DNA of 64,000 bases from Paraburkholderia sp. BL9I2N2 (GTDB lineage: Bacteria > Pseudomonadota > Gammaproteobacteria > Burkholderiales > Burkholderiaceae): positions 62,001 through 126,000 of the forward strand of contig NZ_SMGP01000004.1 of NCBI RefSeq assembly GCF_004339745.1, in the 5' to 3' direction. Made by a program: the position numbers and the translations under genes. Within the stretch, counting starts at the first letter, position 1, and each line of letters begins with the position of its first letter. Below, piece by piece: positions 63,253 to 64,000 of this stretch. The notes below the pieces were generated by a model. That model ran no database searches. It was not told the DNA's origin and saw only the letters and a program-made list of their open reading frames with translations.

Positions 63253-63556
63253 GAATGGATAGTTTCTCGAAACAGGAGTGGCGCGCTCGACCGGGCGCTC
63301 GTCCGCGCAGATTGTCGCCTGATCGGTTTTTCATCGTGCCACGTCCGGACCGTGCTGACAAACCGCGTAATCCCTTTGTCAGGAAGTCAGCCATGCTGTC
63401 TTCGCACCGGCCGAAATACCGATGCGCAGGCGTTAAGGATTTCCTGACGGCAGATTCAGCAGATCGGAAGTGCATTTTTCCGGGCTTCCTGACTGTGTGA
63501 CTCACTAGGCCTCCCTAGGATGTTTTATCGAAATCGTCTATATCAGCGGACCCGTT
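63253..63556. other. Divergent intergenic region
   Basis: About 300 bp between divergent genes. No gene or clear signal found. Confidence 0.35.
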
Positions 63557-63898
63557 ATGAACGGTCATTCAGAAAGCCGCGAAGTCGCGGTTGAATTCCT
63601 CAACACCACATGCGAGCGCCTGTTCGACATCTGGTGCGAAAGCAGAAGCGTCATACCGCTCAGCTATCTGTTGCACTGCTGGCCGTTGCCGGATTGGGGA
63701 TACGCGTCCGTGAAGCGACTATCGGACGGAATGCGCGAACTGAGGATGTCGAACCCCGACGCCCTCGGCGGCCGCGTCCGGCCGATCCTCGGCGAGCTGA
63801 CGTCATGCATCGATGAGATTCTGTTGTATCCGCGGATCTGCCTGCCACGGGCGATCACCGATTCGCCGTCCGTCGAACCGATCATGTACGTCATGTAG
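63557..63898 (+). CDS. Hypothetical protein
   Basis: About 113 aa from ATG 63557. Contains FDIWCESRSVIPLSYLLHCW and a tail DEILLYPRICLPRAITD. Soluble, three cysteines, no domain recognised. No strong ribosome site. Nothing coding is seen in the last ~100 bases of the window. Confidence 0.5.
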   Translation: MNGHSESREVAVEFLNTTCERLFDIWCESRSVIPLSYLLHCWPLPDWGYASVKRLSDGMRELRMSNPDALGGRVRPILGELTSCIDEILLYPRICLPRAITDSPSVEPIMYVM

Positions 63899-64000
63899 AT
63901 TCTCGTCAGATTAATCAGGGCGCGTTTCACCCGGAATGAGCGCCGGCGCAGACCAGGAAATGAGAGTGACTGGCTGGCCGGGGCAGGCAAACATTAAATC

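Noticed and set aside
1-64000. CRISPR arrays, tRNA or rRNA genes, att sites, complete insertion sequences
   Set aside because: Scanned for regular direct repeats, cloverleaf-like or rRNA-like stretches and transposase motifs; none found.

Overview
The window (64 kb, GC-rich, strongly coding) looks like a chromosome 2 or megaplasmid segment of a Burkholderia sensu lato bacterium, most likely Paraburkholderia or Caballeronia. Pointers are the codon usage, a DUF3331 protein, a short H-NS-type protein, a FlhD-like protein, many one-component regulators and a Wzx/Wzy exopolysaccharide operon. No rRNA, tRNA, CRISPR array, complete insertion sequence or phage gene was seen.

Region 1 (1-10.3 kb) is an aromatic-acid catabolic cluster on the + strand: a CoA ligase (cut by the window start), a UbiD decarboxylase, a periplasmic binding protein, a UbiX prenyltransferase, a GntR/FCD regulator, a second paralogous binding protein, Rieske oxygenase alpha and beta subunits and a D-2-hydroxyacid dehydrogenase. 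A convergent AEC-type transporter follows. Decarboxylation, CoA activation and ring oxygenation genes sit together, but no reductase, ABC permease or ATPase is visible.

Region 2 (10.5-23.5 kb) is mixed accessory DNA: small proteins, a GFA-family protein, a Sel1-like protein, a decayed CynR-type LysR gene, an MFS exporter, a periplasmic metallo-beta-lactamase-fold protein, a 5'-truncated AhpD-like gene and a three-subunit membrane dehydrogenase (Tat gamma subunit, GMC flavoprotein, triheme cytochrome c).

Region 3 (23.8-31 kb) holds a FixJ-like receiver, a PAS sensor kinase, a LuxR-type response regulator, an AraC regulator, DUF3331, and remnants of a chloroperoxidase and of poxB.

Region 4 (31.2-47.8 kb) is an exopolysaccharide locus. 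galU converges on a long minus-strand operon: priming glycosyltransferase, Wza, Tat-exported beta-helix protein, low-MW tyrosine phosphatase, BY-kinase, a Wzx flippase fused to a GT2 glycosyltransferase, an EpsG-like polymerase, a GT4 glycosyltransferase and a pyruvyltransferase. Two GlxA-type AraC regulators lie upstream.

Region 5 (48-64 kb) starts with small unknown genes. It then has an MHYT-GGDEF-EAL protein, a KAS III-like ketosynthase and a CqsS-like hybrid histidine kinase split by a frameshift. This looks like a possible quorum-sensing module that uses a ketosynthase where a CqsA/LqsA-type synthase would be expected. Next come a broken SDR gene, a LacI regulator, a frameshifted DHDPS-family gene and an MFS transporter with repeated LacI-type operators, then a periplasmic binding protein and small unknowns.

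At least eight genes are broken (LysR, AhpD-like, chloroperoxidase, PoxB, SDR, kinase fragment, DHDPS-like, CqsS-like). This suggests a decaying accessory replicon, or for the single-base cases, sequence errors.
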